DNA from: GCA-2693325 sp036343635
GTDB lineage: Bacteria > Latescibacterota > UBA2968 > UBA8231
NCBI GenBank assembly: GCA_036343635.1
Contig: JAYYVF010000047.1
Location: 1-48,981 of the forward strand
Length of the DNA: 48,981 bases
Direction: 5' to 3'
The stretch's first letter is position 1, and every line of letters begins with the position of its first letter. A model generated the notes under the pieces. It worked only from the letters and a program-made list of their open reading frames with translations, had not been told where the DNA came from and searched no databases. A program made the position numbers and the translations under genes. This document shows positions 1 through 8,600 of the stretch, piece after piece.

Positions 1-862
1 TCCCCTGTATAGAAAAGCCCTTCTCATTTTTTGCTTCGGTGATGAGTTTACTGACGGTTTCTGCTACTGAAGCCCCAAAGCGAAAACTCATAGACAATTC
101 CAGGTTTACGTCAGAGCTATGAGTTTGCATGGCATCTACCGCATAACGGAATCGGTAGATCTGCTGATGTGGATCTCCCACCAGTATTACTTTTTTATCG
201 CATTTTGATAAAACATCTGACATGATAGGCGATAGGTCTTGGCCCTCATCCACCAGTATTATGTCGTATTGATTTACTTGAAGGAGAAAATTACCTGTTT
301 TGTGAAACAGTTTCAGATAATAATCGTGGACGCACTCTCCGCACTCTCGCCAGGATTCAAAAATTTTCTTAAATGTATTGATGATGCTAGGAACAGCCGG
401 CTTGAAGAGTTCGGTCATCGTCTTGGATAGGTGCCGGTCTGCAAATTGTTCGGCTGCTTTTTCGATGTCATGTGTTGGAGAATTTAGGTAATACGTCAAA
501 AAATTATAGCTCATGGAGGCTAATTCATGCTGTTGGTCGTTAAACTCTTCGAATTCGGGAAGGAGTCCGGCCGGAGTGAAGTCGACGATGGGTTTCCATC
601 CGCGTTGATGACGTTTGGACGGTGTGGATCGGTATGCTAGTGAATGAACTGTATGTACGGTCACATTACCGGGAAATGTTGAACGGGCTTCTGTCTGAGC
701 TTTCTTGTTGTAGACCAGGTAAAGTATTCGGCTGTTAGCATGCTTCTTTGCCAACATAAGTAGAGTGGATGTTTTTCCGGTGCCTGCGCGTGCATTGATC
801 TTGATGAGTCGTTCAGGCGCATCGAGTACGGACTGTTGTTCCTGGGTTGGTTGTAGCTTCAT
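1..862 (-). CDS. UvrD/FBH1-like superfamily 1 DNA helicase (C-terminus cut by window)
   Basis: This is an ATP-dependent SF1 helicase, probably acting in recombination or repair. The frame is open from ATG at 862 to the window edge (287 codons). Visible motifs are Walker A (ARAGTGKT, K30), Walker B/DEAD-like VDEGQD near residue 204, motif III GDPHQQIYRFR near 228-238, and an SFRFG motif after it. QIYxFR followed by SFRFG is the pattern of FBH1-type helicases rather than classical UvrD/Rep, which usually have QSIYxFRGA. The start codon lies directly after the TAA of the upstream glycosidase-like gene (TAA at 865-863, ATG at 862-860), so the two are probably co-transcribed and may be translationally coupled. 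A GGGAG lies about 13 bases upstream inside the previous gene. The C-terminal motifs V and VI are outside the window. Confidence 0.85.
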   Translation of the reverse strand, partial: MKLQPTQEQQSVLDAPERLIKINARAGTGKTSTLLMLAKKHANSRILYLVYNKKAQTEARSTFPGNVTVHTVHSLAYRSTPSKRHQRGWKPIVDFTPAGLLPEFEEFNDQQHELASMSYNFLTYYLNSPTHDIEKAAEQFADRHLSKTMTELFKPAVPSIINTFKKIFESWRECGECVHDYYLKLFHKTGNFLLQVNQYDIILVDEGQDLSPIMSDVLSKCDKKVILVGDPHQQIYRFRYAVDAMQTHSSDVNLELSMSFRFGASVAETVSKLITEAKNEKGFSIQG

Positions 863-1759
863 TTATCTACACCACTCCCAAGAGGCTAAATCCGGGCTCC
901 AGGCAAATGCCAAACTTGAATGACCATGTGTTTCTTGTAAGGCACACCCTTCGGCGGAACTACCGTGAAAGAACATTACATATTTCCCTACGGCCTCTTC
1001 ATCTCTTAAATCCAGTACGTGCCCTGCTGTTAACCGGCCCTGAGCCCATGGCCATTCAGCTTGCCCGAGTGTCAGCAATCCGTGGTCCGTCCACGTCTGG
1101 AAATCTTTGGATCGCTTTACTCCTACTCCATTCTTTGGTGAATGGAACAGGACGTAATCGTTTTCGTCGATTAACAGGCACACATTTTCTCCGGCCTCGA
1201 CGTGTCCGTAATAGGTCCATGTGTTCAAGTCGGTCGACCATGACATGCTGGCTCCGTTCTGCTTGAAGAAGCACCACCATTTCCCCGGTTGGTCCTTGTC
1301 TTCTATCAAGTAGGGGTCAATCATGCGGCCCATGTCTTCGCGTGTGGTATCAGGGCCTTTAACTTTAATCAACTTCGGCTCCTCCCATTCAATTAGATCA
1401 TCACTCTCCATGGTAAATATTCTTGCAGATTCGTCACCGAAAAAGCCGCCGTTAGGGGTTGGATAGGTCTGTAGGCACATTACCCAATGGTTATCGTATC
1501 TGATCACATTACCGGGACTTGAATAGTTGAATTGTTTGTCCAATGGTGTTATTAATCGTGGCTCTGACCAGTGTATTAAATCCGTGCTCTCTACTACGCC
1601 GGTTCCGGAGACCCAATCACCGCCGGCAGTACCATGAATTTGGGTGTGCCAGACTCGGAAGGTCCCGTCGTAGTAGTGTGCGCACGGATCCCGGTAGGCG
1701 AAGTCCGGTTCTCCATTTAAAAAAACAGTTTCCGGCAGATAATCCCAATCAATTCCCAT
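863..1759 (-). CDS. Five-bladed beta-propeller glycosidase-like protein (GH43/GH32 type)
   Basis: About 298 residues from ATG at 1759. It has features of GH43/GH32/GH62-like propellers: an early YRDPCAHYYDG with the candidate nucleophile Asp, repeated blade motifs of the type STDLxxW (STDLIHWSEP, STDLNTWTYYG, SKDFQTWTDHG, SPDLASWEW), and MIDPYLIED in the middle where the pKa-modulating Asp would sit. No signal peptide is seen from this start, so it may be cytoplasmic. The frame stays open up to 1945, but those extra 62 residues look non-coding and would begin inside a terminator-like hairpin, so I chose 1759, which has GGA 6 bases upstream and GGAG further away. Substrate cannot be told. It is followed without a gap by the helicase, which is an odd partner. 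Confidence 0.75.
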   Translation of the reverse strand: MGIDWDYLPETVFLNGEPDFAYRDPCAHYYDGTFRVWHTQIHGTAGGDWVSGTGVVESTDLIHWSEPRLITPLDKQFNYSSPGNVIRYDNHWVMCLQTYPTPNGGFFGDESARIFTMESDDLIEWEEPKLIKVKGPDTTREDMGRMIDPYLIEDKDQPGKWWCFFKQNGASMSWSTDLNTWTYYGHVEAGENVCLLIDENDYVLFHSPKNGVGVKRSKDFQTWTDHGLLTLGQAEWPWAQGRLTAGHVLDLRDEEAVGKYVMFFHGSSAEGCALQETHGHSSLAFAWSPDLASWEWCR

Positions 1760-2148
1760 AGTTGATCCATCACTCCACAGTTTGTAAATGCAGACCAAAT
1801 ATAGATAAGATCGTCTTTCTTCGTTTATGAAAAACCGTTGACTTGGAAAGGTTGTATTTTCTTGGTTTTCGGGTATCGTCAATATGTCTTCGTTAGATCC
1901 TTCCTGATCAGAAGACAACGGAGAGTCGGTATCCGGTGGGCGCATAGCCGGATACCGTTTTTTTTGAAGTATTAAATTAATTTTTATTTATTGGATCGAT
2001 TGATGGCTCAGTTTTATCAGACCGCAGGGATGTGAGGGGATAGACTTTTTTTCGTTCGAGGGTGCGTTTCAGAAAATCCTACACTAGGTCGCGACCTTGC
2101 GATAATAGATAGAAACATAGGACTTCTTGGCCGGTTTCTATAGCCCTG
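1760..2148. other. Intergenic region with a hairpin and a palindrome
   Basis: No convincing gene is seen. The stretch holds a rightward terminator-like hairpin at 1927-1965, a T/A-rich segment at 1958-2000, and a perfect 12-base palindrome AGGTCGCGACCT at 2086-2097. It lies upstream of the glycosidase-like gene and downstream of the small membrane-protein gene, both leftward. I see no strong leftward promoter and no leftward hairpin with a T-run. Confidence 0.5.
1927..1965 (+). terminator. Strong intrinsic terminator reading rightward, with no rightward gene before it
   Basis: The 10-bp perfect stem CGGTATCCGG (1927-1936) / CCGGATACCG (1948-1957) has an 11-base loop and is followed directly by eight T (1958-1965). 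This is a textbook rho-independent terminator for rightward transcripts. The genes on both sides run leftward, so it would end antisense transcription, or it may act as a 5'-UTR hairpin in the leftward RNA. Confidence 0.7.
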
Positions 2149-2628
2149 TCAGTTGAGGCGACCCTGTTCCTTTAGATTATAAATAAGATAGAGGAGCGCA
2201 GCCTGTAGCAAGATCGTAAAGCAACTTTCGACAATCAATTCAGAATCAATAATTACCTGATAAGCCGCAGCTAAAAATGTGATAGGGGTATCGATAGAGA
2301 CTAATATATTCCAGGCGCGAAGACGCATTTTCCATTGATAAAAGCAGTAAATTAGTGTGATAATAGAGCCGGTAATGGACAAGGCGGCGTATAGAGGGTC
2401 CAAAATGAGTTGAGTTTCTTTCTTAGACTCCTCAACCATTTTTTGGAATTCCAGAATCTCCTCTTCCGACATAGTCTCTTTCGTTTCCTGCGGTATGGAC
2501 ATATCAGACATCATGTGTGTCATAGGTATTACTAATAGTGCGAAGCTTGAAAATACAATACCGATGATACAAATAGCACTGACCCATTTAGGGCGGGAGG
2601 GATCGAGGTCTATATTATTTTCAAGCAT
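2149..2628 (-). CDS. Small four-helix membrane protein of unknown function
   Basis: 159 residues, not recognised. The start is well supported: AAGGAG lies 7 bases before ATG at 2628. Hydrophobic segments lie near residues 16-37 (ending in a Met-rich MTHMMSDM), 82-97, 107-123 and 130-150. An acidic, charged loop (residues 45-72, Glu/Lys-rich, likely helical) separates helix 1 from the other three. The protein is probably an inner-membrane protein. Neighbours give no functional clue. Upstream on the same strand, the A/T-rich 2640-2700 region contains TTGATT-18-TAATAA, a plausible but weak promoter. Confidence 0.7.
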   Translation of the reverse strand: MLENNIDLDPSRPKWVSAICIIGIVFSSFALLVIPMTHMMSDMSIPQETKETMSEEEILEFQKMVEESKKETQLILDPLYAALSITGSIITLIYCFYQWKMRLRAWNILVSIDTPITFLAAAYQVIIDSELIVESCFTILLQAALLYLIYNLKEQGRLN

Positions 2629-3073
2629 TTTGAAACTCCTTATTATTGCAAATAGGGTTCATAGAAAAATCTATTATTACAATATACATGAGTGAATAAT
2701 CAAACAACCTCTTTGTTTTGGTTATTACGTCGTTTAAGTTATTCAAAACCGTGGTATCTTTCTCGGTGACCTTTGTAAGCCGGGGGTTTTTTCTTTACTA
2801 CGAGAAAGGCTGCATGTTTGGGACATGAGCAGGGTGCCTACTGGCAATTTTATTTTCGTTCCTTTGTAGTTCTTTTCTTGTCCTCAGATTTAATGTGGTA
2901 GTATCCTTTGTTCCCGTAGCATGTGGTACTGTGTTTGGCAAATTGTACCAAATAATTTGGCAGGAGGTAATTCTTAGTAATCACCTCTTTAAGCGTTTCA
3001 CTCGTGCCTCTTTAGAATTGAGGATTTTGTTTAGGGCTTGGTTTTCCTCTTAAAACTTTTAGGGAGGTTTCTA
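2629..3073. other. Intergenic region between divergent genes, with several short inverted repeats
   Basis: No gene is seen in this 445-base divergent spacer. It contains short inverted repeats: CTTTCTCG/CGAGAAAG (about 2758-2765 and 2800-2807), CCAAATAATTTGG (2949-2961) and GAGGTAATT/AATCACCTC (2963-2986, one mismatch). I could not match these to a known riboswitch class. The region must hold promoters for the leftward membrane protein and the rightward FGE-like gene, but none is near consensus. Confidence 0.45.
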
Positions 3074-4033
3074 ATGTTATTTTCAGTAACAAAACCAAAC
3101 AAATCCTCGCATTTGAGTGTATTGATGAAACGATTCGGTAATCTCATTCGGGTGTCGATCGCCCCTACGTTTCTATTGGTTAGTACCGTATCTGCGGCTC
3201 AGGATATAACTGTAGACCTGCCGGGTGGGGCGACCATGGATTTTGTCTGGATTGATCCGGGAAAGTTCATGATGGGCTCTTCTTCTTCGGAGTGGAAGCA
3301 CCTGGAAAATGAAGGCCCGCAGCACGAGGTGTCCATTTCCCGTGGGTTTTATCTTGGAACAACCGAGGTCACGCAGGGGCAATGGGAAAGTGTTATGGGT
3401 ACGGAGCCGTGGATGGATCATTTTACCGGCGATGCTGTGCGAGATCAGTTGGAACTGAATCCGGTGCATCCAGCAGTGTGGTTGTCATGGAGCGATGCGC
3501 AGTCGTTCATGGAGGCGCTGAATATAGCATCGGATGAATCGCTGTACCGATTGCCGACTGAAGCGGAATGGGAGTATTCGGCTCGTGCAGGAACGACTAC
3601 CATGTGGTCGTTTGGCGATGATTATTTTAATCAGCTAAAAAAATACGCATGGATTTGGCCCAACCTTTATTCTGCCGTTGCCGATTATAATACTAAGGGA
3701 GCACAACCTGTTGCCACGAAATTGCCGAATCCCTGGGGGCTGCACGATATGCACGGTAATGTTGAGGAATGGTGTCAGAATTGGTTCGGGCCGTACAATA
3801 TTGACTCTCAAATTGACCCCTGGGGTCCTGAAGAGGGTACCAACCGCGTTGTTCGGGGCGGCTCCTTCCGTACAAGGAAATGGGAGCAATACCGGTTAGC
3901 CTTTCGCTACGGGATCTATCTTGGTAACGGCAACAACAACATCGGTTTTCGCGTGTTGATGATGGAACCAGAATCGAGTGCCCCCACAGTGCTGAAGACA
4001 CAGGGTTGGGGCTTGATAAAAGCTGAGCAGTAA
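3074..4033 (+). CDS. Secreted formylglycine-generating-enzyme-fold (SUMF1-like) protein
   Basis: 319 residues from ATG at 3074, chosen because AGGGAGG lies 6 bases upstream. The frame is open to 3038, and an internal ATG at 3125 would give a shorter, more typical signal peptide (MKRFGNL...LVSTVSA). After the signal comes the FGE-sulfatase domain: MDFVWIDPGKFMMGS, EVTQGQWESVMG, YRLPTEAEWEYSARAG, GLHDMHGNVEEWCQNW, VVRGGSF and GFRV. The two redox-active Cys of true FGE, which lie just after the RGGS motif, are absent (RGGSFRTRKWEQYRLAFR). It is therefore probably not a sulfatase activator; proteins of this fold serve many exported or binding roles. A small hairpin CGCCT-CATT-AGGCG (4066-4079) follows but has no T-run. 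Confidence 0.88.
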   Translation: MLFSVTKPNKSSHLSVLMKRFGNLIRVSIAPTFLLVSTVSAAQDITVDLPGGATMDFVWIDPGKFMMGSSSSEWKHLENEGPQHEVSISRGFYLGTTEVTQGQWESVMGTEPWMDHFTGDAVRDQLELNPVHPAVWLSWSDAQSFMEALNIASDESLYRLPTEAEWEYSARAGTTTMWSFGDDYFNQLKKYAWIWPNLYSAVADYNTKGAQPVATKLPNPWGLHDMHGNVEEWCQNWFGPYNIDSQIDPWGPEEGTNRVVRGGSFRTRKWEQYRLAFRYGIYLGNGNNNIGFRVLMMEPESSAPTVLKTQGWGLIKAEQ

Positions 4034-4175
4034 TACTTTAAAAGATGGATATTAATCTACGCCCACGCCTCATTAGGCGAACCATTTAGCCCCCTTTCAA
4101 ACCAATGCCGAACCCGAATATAGTTGTCCATGGCTACGGAGCCTCTGTTTACTCGACGTGATTTGTATCACCGCA

Positions 4176-4204
4176 TTGATATTGAAGGTTTCTTTAGATA
4201 TGGT
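4176..4204 (+). promoter_or_regulatory. Possible sigma70 promoter before the small acidic secreted protein
   Basis: TTGATA (4176-4181), a 17-base spacer and TATGGT (4199-4204) predict a start near 4211 and a leader of about 50 bases before ATG at 4264. The -35 matches consensus at five of six bases and the -10 at four of six. Confidence 0.4.
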
Positions 4205-4263
4205 ATGTTTGAATTGGTAAGAGAATAAAACGACATTCACGTTATATAAATTAGAGGTGATGT

Positions 4264-4686
4264 ATGAACAAGTTTCTCGGTAGCGCGCTTGCAGTTGCTT
4301 TGCTTTTTGGTGGTCTTGGACCTGTCGATGCAAGAGACCTTTCTTCATCTAAGCTGACTAAAAAGATTGGTAAGAAAAATAGTCAGTATACCGAAGAATA
4401 TATGGATCAGCCAGGAGACCACCCTCAGGATATAAGTGAAATAGTAGATGCCACTTCGGAGGAAGTACGTCTCCTTATTGAACAGGCTGTTGCAGATGCG
4501 GTGGATGCGGCCGTCGCGGACAACACGGACGGTGGAAGCACTGAAGACGTAGTCGTTGTTGATAGTGAGGGCAACAAGCTCGAAATTGTATCCATCGATG
4601 AGGACGGTACCATTACCGTGGATCTTTCTGGAGACGACAACCCTTGGGGTCCAAGACGAGGATGGGACGGGAGCAGCAGTAAATAA
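4264..4686 (+). CDS. Small acidic secreted protein, unknown
   Basis: 140 residues, not recognised. A GAGGTGA ribosome-binding site precedes ATG at 4264. It starts with a signal peptide (MNKFLGSALAVALLFGGLGPVDA, likely cut after ...VDA). It continues with a short basic, Ser/Lys-rich stretch (SSKLTKKIGKKNS), then a predicted helix rich in Ala/Asp/Glu (EEVRLLIEQAVADAVDAAVAD), a Gly/Ser turn, a Val/Asp/Glu-rich beta-like segment, and a tail NPWGPRRGWDGSSSK. Composition is strongly acidic after the basic patch. It has its own likely promoter (4176-4204) and terminator (4724-4760), so it is probably monocistronic. A periplasmic or surface location is inferred. Confidence 0.75.
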   Translation: MNKFLGSALAVALLFGGLGPVDARDLSSSKLTKKIGKKNSQYTEEYMDQPGDHPQDISEIVDATSEEVRLLIEQAVADAVDAAVADNTDGGSTEDVVVVDSEGNKLEIVSIDEDGTITVDLSGDDNPWGPRRGWDGSSSK

Positions 4687-4723
4687 ATCAAGGCGGAACT
4701 AAGTAACAGTATCAATCACGATG

Positions 4724-4760
4724 AGCCCTCGGTTAACACGATGTTAATCGAGGGCTTTTG
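4724..4760 (+). terminator. Rho-independent terminator
   Basis: A 15-bp stem (AGCCCTCGGTTAACA at 4724-4738, TGTTAATCGAGGGCT at 4742-4756, one G-T wobble) with a three-base loop is followed by TTTTG. It ends the acidic secreted protein gene. Its sequence is clearly related to the hairpin at 5386-5440. Confidence 0.85.
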
Positions 4761-4952
4761 CGTGTAAGGAAGTGGCTAACGAGACTGCAGGCATTTCCGC
4801 TTAATGTTGTTCCATTCCGGTGGTATAAACTTTGTAAAAGAAACTGTTGAACAGAGATATAAATGACAACAGTAATCTATGATTTCGTATGCCTAAATAC
4901 TTACTAAATTCTTTAAGGTACATTTTATTTTAACATTGTATACGATTCGTTG

Positions 4953-4982
4953 TTGATTTTCATAAGGAATTCGTGCTTAATA
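4953..4982 (+). promoter_or_regulatory. Possible promoter of the ABM-domain gene
   Basis: TTGATT (4953-4958), an 18-base spacer and TTAATA (4977-4982) would give a start near 4989 and a 31-base leader. The match is moderate only. Confidence 0.35.
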
Positions 4983-5019
4983 GGTTGACCTTAATCAATT
5001 TCCCCAGAGGAGAGAGCTA

Positions 5020-5316
5020 ATGGCTGTTATCGTGAATCTTCAACTCAACGTAAAAAAAGGCCGGGAGGAAGAATTCCCACAGTTTATTGCAGGAGTTCTA
5101 CCTGATACGCGTGCTTTTGAAGGTTGTAATTGGGTATATTTTACTACCAATAGCAGTGATCCAACTTCATTTGAATTTTTCAGTTCATGGGATAGTAAAG
5201 AAGATCAATTGAAGTATATGCAATGGCGTCAGGAAAACGGCAGCATGGAGGTGTTCGCTTCCTGGCTTGAAGGGGAACCGGTTTTTCGATATTTGGATGT
5301 GGAACAGTCGTATTAA
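5020..5316 (+). CDS. Antibiotic-biosynthesis-monooxygenase (ABM) domain protein
   Basis: 98 residues, the normal size of a single ABM (dimeric alpha-beta barrel) domain. AGAGGAGAG precedes ATG at 5020. The N-terminal strand MAVIVNLQLNVKKGREEEF, the central FEGCNWVYFTT, the FEFFSSWDSKEDQLKYMQWR segment and the C-terminal EPVFRYLDV follow the YgiN/quinol-monooxygenase pattern of cofactor-free oxygenases and heme-degrading relatives. No catalytic residue can be assigned from sequence alone. It is monocistronic, lying between two related hairpins (4724-4760 and 5386-5440). The substrate is unknown, and such proteins often act on quinones or reactive aldehydes. Confidence 0.8.
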   Translation: MAVIVNLQLNVKKGREEEFPQFIAGVLPDTRAFEGCNWVYFTTNSSDPTSFEFFSSWDSKEDQLKYMQWRQENGSMEVFASWLEGEPVFRYLDVEQSY

Positions 5317-5385
5317 ACGGAGATAAATTTATTTAAAAATTTAGATTCTATATATAGACTGGAATAGTTAGGACAGCGTTGGTAT

Positions 5386-5440
5386 TACAAAGGGAAAGCT
5401 CTCGGTTAAGATCCTGTTAGCCGAGAGCTTTCCCTTTGTA
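5386..5440. terminator. Long perfect hairpin after the ABM gene (bidirectional terminator or REP-like element)
   Basis: The two 20-base arms (5386-5405 and 5421-5440) are perfectly complementary, and pairing extends inward by four more pairs (one wobble) to leave the loop GATCCTG. No T-run follows outside the stem; T-rich pieces lie inside the right arm. The core CTCGGTTAA...GTTA..CGAG..GCTTT is shared with the terminator at 4724-4756. It sits 70 bases after the ABM stop. Confidence 0.65.
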
Positions 5441-5660
5441 TGGGTTTATGGACAACTACGAATTACGGTGGTAAGGTTCCTATCTGGCAACATCAATTCA
5501 TAACGTTATATTACATTTTTAACTGATCGAACGCGTAATGCACGGTATAACGACTGGGGTTATTCGATTCGGATATCGTGCATCTGGATCACGCCGCATG
5601 TCGAGGTGCTGGTAGCCATGCCTGGCAATAGGCGGGTTCGGTATATTTTTTTCAAGGATT
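5441..5660. other. Leader region of the giant FG-GAP gene
   Basis: No gene is seen. The A/T-rich stretch around 5500-5520 and TATAAC near 5546 are possible promoter pieces, but I find no -35/-10 pair with good spacing. AAGGATT directly precedes the ATG pair at 5661/5664. Confidence 0.4.
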
Positions 5661-8600
5661 ATGATGAGTCGGTTCTGGATATGTTGCATGTTGTGCCAGA
5701 TGTCCTCCTTTCTTTATGCAGAGATCCGGTTTATAGATCGTACAGAGAAAGCAGCCGTTGTTTCTTCCTGCACGGCTAACGGGGGTGCGTTCGGAGATTA
5801 CAACGGGGATGATTTGCCCGATCTTTTTGTTGCCTGTCTGGATCGCAATGTGGGTTCGAAGCTGTTTGAAAATCGTGGGGACGGGACTTTTGAAGATCGC
5901 AGTGATCGTGTAAATGATGTGGGCGCTGCCATGGGCGGGCTCTTTGTTGATATCGATAGGGACGGCGACCGGGACTTGTATGCGATACGGTTTAACCGAC
6001 GCAATGTTTGGTTGATGAATGATGAAGAGGGGTTGCATCCTCTCCCTGATTCGTTGTTGTCGCGGGGATATGCCGGTGCGACCTCGGTCTCGATTGCTGA
6101 TTTTGATCACGATGGGTTTCTGGACCTTTTTTCTATTTATCGCTATTCCAATCCTAACGAGCTTTTGCTGCGGCCGACGGTCGCAGGATTCAACTCCCAA
6201 CCTGAGATACAAAGTGTTTTAAGCGCCGGGAAAGATGCATTTTCCTCCACTGTTTTTGATTATAACGGAGATGGGAATCTGGATTTGTATGTGGCTCATT
6301 TCGGGTATGAGGATGCTCTGCATCGGAATGATGGCAGGGCCTTTTTTACGCCTGTTGGCGATTCCTTGGGTTTTACCGAGGTGAATTTTAGCGTGGCCGG
6401 CATACCTGCGGATTATGATAGCGATGGTGATTTTGACTTGTATGTGATACATGCCAATGAAAGACCCAACACGATGTGGCGTAATGAGGGGGGGGCATCG
6501 TTTGTTCCCAGTGATGTGGGTGCTGAAGGTAACAGGAGCAGTTCGGGAGCTTCTGCAACGGACTGGGATCTGGACGGGGATGTCGACTTACTTGTTTCTA
6601 ATGTGGAAGGTATAGACGTATACGAAAATGATGGTCATGGTTTGTTTGTTGACGTCTCCGGTCAAGCGTTGCCGAATGAGTTACGCAATGAGGTTAAAAC
6701 TGCTGGGATCACGACGAGTGATTACGACATAGATGGAGATATTGATGCATTACTGCTGGGGCTGGAGGGTCAAGATGTATTGTTGAATAATGAAAGCTCA
6801 CGGTCTCATTGGCTTCATATTGATTGGGAAAAAAGTAGAGCTGCTACGGTGCAGGTTACCACACTCGATCATGGTTCCCAATGGTATATGACGGGTTCGG
6901 ATTCGCGATTGGGAAGTAGCGAAGACGTTCAGACTTACATTGGATTGCAAGGTCCGGATCCGATTCAACTGCGTATTTCCTGGCCTTCCGGCTACCGACA
7001 GATCATCGATAATGTTGCCGTTGATCAAACGCTGAAGTTGTCCGAGCCCGGAAGAGAGCGAGATGCACACATAGGATTGGTGCAGTTACCCGATGATCAT
7101 TCCACCTGGCGTGAATATTTGGCTATGGTGGAGGTTATCAATACGGGCCAAACGTTAGGCAATAATTTAAGACTTCAAGGGCGTGTGGATTTAGAAGGGA
7201 AACGCGTATATGAAGAAGAAGTTAATGTGCCGGATATTCAAGCTGAAGCACGTTCGCTTGTTGCTTTGCCGGGATGGGAGGATTATTCAGGTGGACCCTT
7301 TACGATTCAAATAGATCTCAAAGGTGCAGAGGATGTTTCGGGGTATGGGCATTGGGAACGTGAAGTATACCGTCATCACTTTGTCGATGTTGCTGAGGAG
7401 ATGGGTGTTGATGATGCAGGAAACGGTTGGGCTGCTGCGATGGCCGATGGAGACGGGGATGGGGATATCGACTTGTATGTTTCAAACGGTGGATCGTTCG
7501 GAGTGGACGAAAACGTGTATTATCGAAATGACGTGACCCATTTTAGCAACGTTACGGATGCGAGTGGAACGGCCGATGCGGGGAACGGAACCGGAGTAAC
7601 CTTTGCTGATTTTGATAGTGACGGGGACCAGGACCTATTTATGTCACGTGGGGGATTTCTTCCTCCGGGTGAGCCCAACCGAATGCTTTTTAACGAGGGG
7701 GACGGTCGGTTTGTAGATGTCAGTGATGACGTGGGCATGAGTGCGGTGGACGCGAGTTATGCTGCGGTACCGGGTGATTTCGATGGCGATGGCAGGACAG
7801 ATCTATATGTTTCGCAATTTCGTGGTCAATACAACGCGCTGTATCGTAATGAAGGTAATTTTTTCACGGATGAGCGAGTGGAACGTGGGATTGTCAGTTA
7901 CCAGCGTTACAGTGGGGCAGCGGCAGCGTTTTCGGATTTTGATTTGGACGGTAATATTGATTTGTATGCCAGTATGTTTGGTACTTACGATGTGTTTTAT
8001 GCAAACCGGAGTGATGACGGTTACGAAAAAGCTCAGGTGGGGGATGAAGGGGATGCGGTGGGCATAGCGCTTGGTGATTATGATGCGGATGGAGACCAAG
8101 ACGTTTACGTAGTAAATCAGAATTGGCGAAGTACTCTGTGGCAAAATGATATAGATCGTCAAATATTTTTGGATGTAGGTGGCCGGAGTGGTGTAGAAAA
8201 TCATGGTGCAGGTACCGGATGTGCTTTTGGTGATTATGATAATGACGGTGATCTGGACTTGTTTGTTGTGAACGGAGCGGGGGCTAACAGAGTCTATATG
8301 AATAGGGGAAACGGTACATTCCAGGATGTGGCCTCGTTGGTCGGCATGTTGGATACCGTTCGAACCCGGTCCATAGTTTTAGGTGATATGGATGGTGACG
8401 GTGATCTGGATCCCTATGTGGTTAATGAAGGATTCCCAAACCGGCTTTATAGGAACGAGGGAAACTCAAACGGTTGGCTTCAAGTGAATCTTCACGGTAC
8501 CTCAAGTAATGTTGATGCCATTGGCGCCAGGTTGATACTTTATGGTGAGCAGGAATCGATTACGCGTGAAATAAATGGTGTGGCGGGTTTAGCTCAGAGT

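Larger units (their letters stand above)
4687..5019. other. Intergenic region with terminator and promoter
   Basis: The first part carries the rho-independent terminator of the acidic secreted protein (4724-4760). The middle is A/T-rich and I see no gene in it. The last 70 bases carry a weak promoter and the ribosome-binding site of the ABM-domain gene. Confidence 0.6.

Noticed and set aside
847..1266. Rightward open frame of 139 codons that could explain the terminator at 1927-1965
   Set aside because: It lies fully inside the well-supported glycosidase-like gene, is Arg/Leu/Ser-biased, and ends about 660 bases before the terminator.
1760..1945. N-terminal extension of the glycosidase-like protein
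   Set aside because: It would start inside a terminator hairpin, its 62 residues look random, and ATG 1759 fits the domain start.
2750..2870. Possible riboswitch or short leader peptide before the FGE-like gene
   Set aside because: Several small stems exist but none fits a class I know; the 14-codon frame at 2825 has no ribosome-binding site.
4066..4079. CGCCT-CATT-AGGCG hairpin as terminator of the FGE-like gene
   Set aside because: The stem has five pairs only and no T-run follows.
5652..6212. Long leftward open frame (186 codons) against the FG-GAP gene, and similar ones at 7803-8204
   Set aside because: They mirror the repeated GAT-rich blade codons of the FG-GAP gene; composition (Ile/Arg-rich) is not protein-like and no ribosome-binding site is present.
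8365..8385. tRNA-like GTTCGAACCC string
   Set aside because: It lies inside the FG-GAP coding sequence and no acceptor or anticodon stems can be drawn around it.
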